Under the pieces are notes generated by a model, which had not been told where the DNA came from, did no database searches, and saw only the letters and a list, made by a program, of their open reading frames with translations. 16,036 bases of DNA from Chrysochromulina tobinii. Lineage: Eukaryota; Haptophyta; Prymnesiales; Chrysochromulinaceae. The stretch is taken from NCBI GenBank assembly GCA_001275005.1, contig JWZX01003006.1, positions 1 to 16,036 of the forward strand, given 5' to 3'. Both the position numbers and the translations under genes were made by a program. Of this stretch, positions 14,514 through 16,036 are shown in pieces; position 1 is the stretch's first letter, and the number at the start of each line of letters is the position of its first letter.

Positions 14514-14629
14514 ACTCTGAAAAGAGCCTCCTGTGTCCTCCATGTGGCATGGCCGTTTCGAGTACGTTTCGAGCAGTACCGGTAAAGTGCTAGAGATCAC
14601 ATCTCGCGGCCGCCACTTCGGAGTTCGGA

Positions 14630-15319
14630 ATGGCTCTTTCGCTCCTCACCACCGTCGTTGCGCTCCTCGAGTCGCCCGTGCCAGCAATGGGCTCACGGTC
14701 GTGCGTGCGCGCGTCCTCGCCGCTCTCGACGAGACTGGACCAGACCGCGCTCCTTAGCCGCCGCTCGCTGCTCTCCACCGCTGCAACGGCCGCTGCCGCC
14801 ATTGCGGCCACTCCAGCGCTGCCCTCGTTTGCCGAAGCAACGCTCGTGACGCGGCAGCAGGCGTACACGCGGTATGTGCCTCGTATTGAGCGCGGTCGCG
14901 ACTTTTGGGCCGGCGGCCTACGCAAGTACATTGCGAGCAGCGACTGGGCAGCGATTCAGCGCGAGTTCGAGCCACTGGGCAAGAACAAGGGCGGCGCGAT
15001 CCCCAAGTTCTTCGGACCGATGCGCCTATATGCTAGCTCGTTCTCGAGCAAGACCATCTCCGACAAGACTCTCGCCATGGAGGAAGCTGTCGACGAGCTC
15101 GCTGAGGCGGCCAACGGCCTGCAGATTGCGGCCGATGGCACTATCAAGGACACGGGCCTCTTCTCCTTCCTCGGGGGCAAGAAGACGATGGACGAAGGCT
15201 CGCGCTCGAAGCTCGCACAGGACGCGTACAAGAAGGGCGTCCTTGCCTTCAACAAGTACATTGAGATCAGCAACGACGGCCTTGGCATCTCGTTTGCCCC
15301 TATGGATACGATCGACTGA
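14630..15319 (+). CDS. Thylakoid-lumen protein precursor (twin-arginine type)
   Basis: It encodes 229 residues. The N-terminus has three parts. A hydrophobic signal peptide (about 1-20, MALSLLTTVVALLESPVPAM) is followed by a basic, serine-rich transit region (21-42). Next is SRRSLLS at 43-49 with a hydrophobic core (52-66) ending TPALPSFA, a twin-arginine lumen signal with likely cleavage after A68. This tripartite layout is that of a lumenal protein in a plastid of secondary red-algal origin. The mature part is about 161 residues, largely helical, starting EATLVTRQQAYTRYVPRIER. It recalls small four-helix lumen proteins of photosystem II (PsbQ or Psb31-like), but I cannot place it firmly. 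No intron is needed. The neighbours are unrelated. Confidence 0.75.
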   Translation: MALSLLTTVVALLESPVPAMGSRSCVRASSPLSTRLDQTALLSRRSLLSTAATAAAAIAATPALPSFAEATLVTRQQAYTRYVPRIERGRDFWAGGLRKYIASSDWAAIQREFEPLGKNKGGAIPKFFGPMRLYASSFSSKTISDKTLAMEEAVDELAEAANGLQIAADGTIKDTGLFSFLGGKKTMDEGSRSKLAQDAYKKGVLAFNKYIEISNDGLGISFAPMDTID

Positions 15320-15740
15320 GCGTCTTGTGCATCGAGGGACGACCTGGAGCGGCTACTCGCCGGGACCATTCCGGGCCGGACCGAGTGTCGAACTTGCCAA
15401 ACTGTGAGCGGGTGTGACCGGCTGTGCGCTTGCCAACCCAGGCCAAGAGGCCAGAGACCCGCAGCCCACAGGGGCCTGATGGGCGAGCATGGGCGGTCGA
15501 GTGCATTGAAATGACATGTCACAGTAATCGAGCGCGCGTGCCGCCGAGTTGTGCGTGTTTTTGAGCCGATCGGCATTCGAAATTTCTTTCGGTAAGGGCT
15601 TCGTGCGTTTTCCGGATACGAATAAAAGTTCGCTCGTCTCGAACTGCTCTCGCGCGAAGCTTAGTGCGCTGCGCGCGCGCCCGCCCGCAGTTCCGACTGC
15701 CTCGGCTCGCGGCTGCGAGCGCGGTCGCCGACTCTCGGAG
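15320..15740 (+). other. Spacer and likely promoter/5' UTR of the MAP kinase gene
   Basis: About 420 bp separate the plastid gene's stop from the kinase ATG. The first part should be the 3' UTR of the plastid gene. The last 100 bp are rich in CG and alternating GC (GCGCTGCGCGCGCGCCCGCC near 15668), consistent with a TATA-less promoter. GATACGAATAAAAGTTCG near 15614 is the only AT-rich patch. Frames on the minus strand across here are shadows. Confidence 0.35.
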
Positions 15741-16036
15741 ATGCCCAAACAGCAGTACAAGGTGAAGGGCGAGACTTTCGAGGTCGACGACCGCTATGAG
15801 GTCAAGAAGAAAATTGGCGCGGGTGCGTATGGCTTGCTGTGTGCGGCGACCGACAAGAAGGAGAATATTATGGTGGCAATCAAGAAGATCAAGGATGCCT
15901 TCGACGACGCCATCGACTGCAAGCGCACGCTGCGCGAGGTGCGGCTGCTGCAGCACTTTACGCACGAGAACGTGCTCAACTTGCGCGACATTATGCTGCC
16001 CCCGCCGGGTCAGATTGTTGAGTGGAAGGACATCTA
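15741..16036 (+). CDS. Mitogen-activated protein kinase, N-terminal part (runs off window)
   Basis: Ninety-eight residues are visible before the window ends in frame. After MPKQQYKVKGETFEVDDRYE the kinase domain starts with KKIGAGAYGLLCAA: the glycine-rich ATP loop at 26-31, with Tyr as in MAP kinases. VAIKKI holds the ATP-anchoring lysine K48. KRTLREVRLLQHFTHENVLN follows, with the alpha-C glutamate E66 in the typical MAPK TLRE motif. The T-x-Y activation loop, catalytic HRD and common docking site lie beyond the edge, so the subfamily (ERK-, p38- or MAPK15-like) cannot be given. It should phosphorylate Ser/Thr-Pro sites in a signalling cascade. The ATG at 15741 fits the usual 15-20 residue lead. 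No intron is seen in this part. Confidence 0.9.
   Translation, partial: MPKQQYKVKGETFEVDDRYEVKKKIGAGAYGLLCAATDKKENIMVAIKKIKDAFDDAIDCKRTLREVRLLQHFTHENVLNLRDIMLPPPGQIVEWKDI

Overview
This is eukaryotic nuclear DNA, most likely from a haptophyte alga (Emiliania, Chrysochromulina or Prymnesium type). Three things point there. One protein carries AP2 repeats joined by linkers of the EGPQPLTADE type, which I recall from expanded haptophyte families. One gene encodes a thylakoid-lumen precursor with a signal peptide, transit region and twin-arginine signal in series, as expected for a secondary plastid. The DNA is GC-rich, with short spliceosomal introns and long alanine/acid/proline-rich linkers. 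The assignment rests on recognition, not on a database search.

Layout. Positions 1-1800 are repeat-rich and hold no secure gene: a GC-only tract, a decayed reading frame with repeated VDSxDELV-like motifs, and the first copy of a dispersed element. A small TIR-like gene follows on the minus strand (1802-2200). The next 0.8 kb (2201-3055) carries more copies of the element. Then comes a two-exon gene on the plus strand for a DPY30-like/ADP-ribosyltransferase protein (3056-5320). A 1 kb gap with simple repeats and palindromes follows. A minus-strand gene for a multi-repeat AP2 protein (6374-8959) is divergent from a plus-strand gene for a CS-like-domain protein (9055-9928, with an unresolved frame shift). 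After a gap with a direct repeat comes a three-exon PX-VPS9 Rab5-type exchange factor on the minus strand (10443-13249). Across a 540 bp AT-richer divergent spacer are three plus-strand genes: an unknown 240-residue protein (13791-14513), a thylakoid-lumen protein (14630-15319), and the 5' end of a MAP kinase (15741 to the window edge).

Working together. The genes do not form an operon and most are unrelated housekeeping or regulatory genes. The one suggestive pairing is the TIR-like gene divergent from the ADP-ribosyltransferase gene, because members of both families act on NAD+. The best-supported unusual observation is the second intron of the PX-VPS9 gene. It is 79 bp long, and its 5' half is a diverged copy of the start of the next exon at an offset of exactly 79 bp. 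That is the signature expected of an intron born by tandem duplication of coding sequence.
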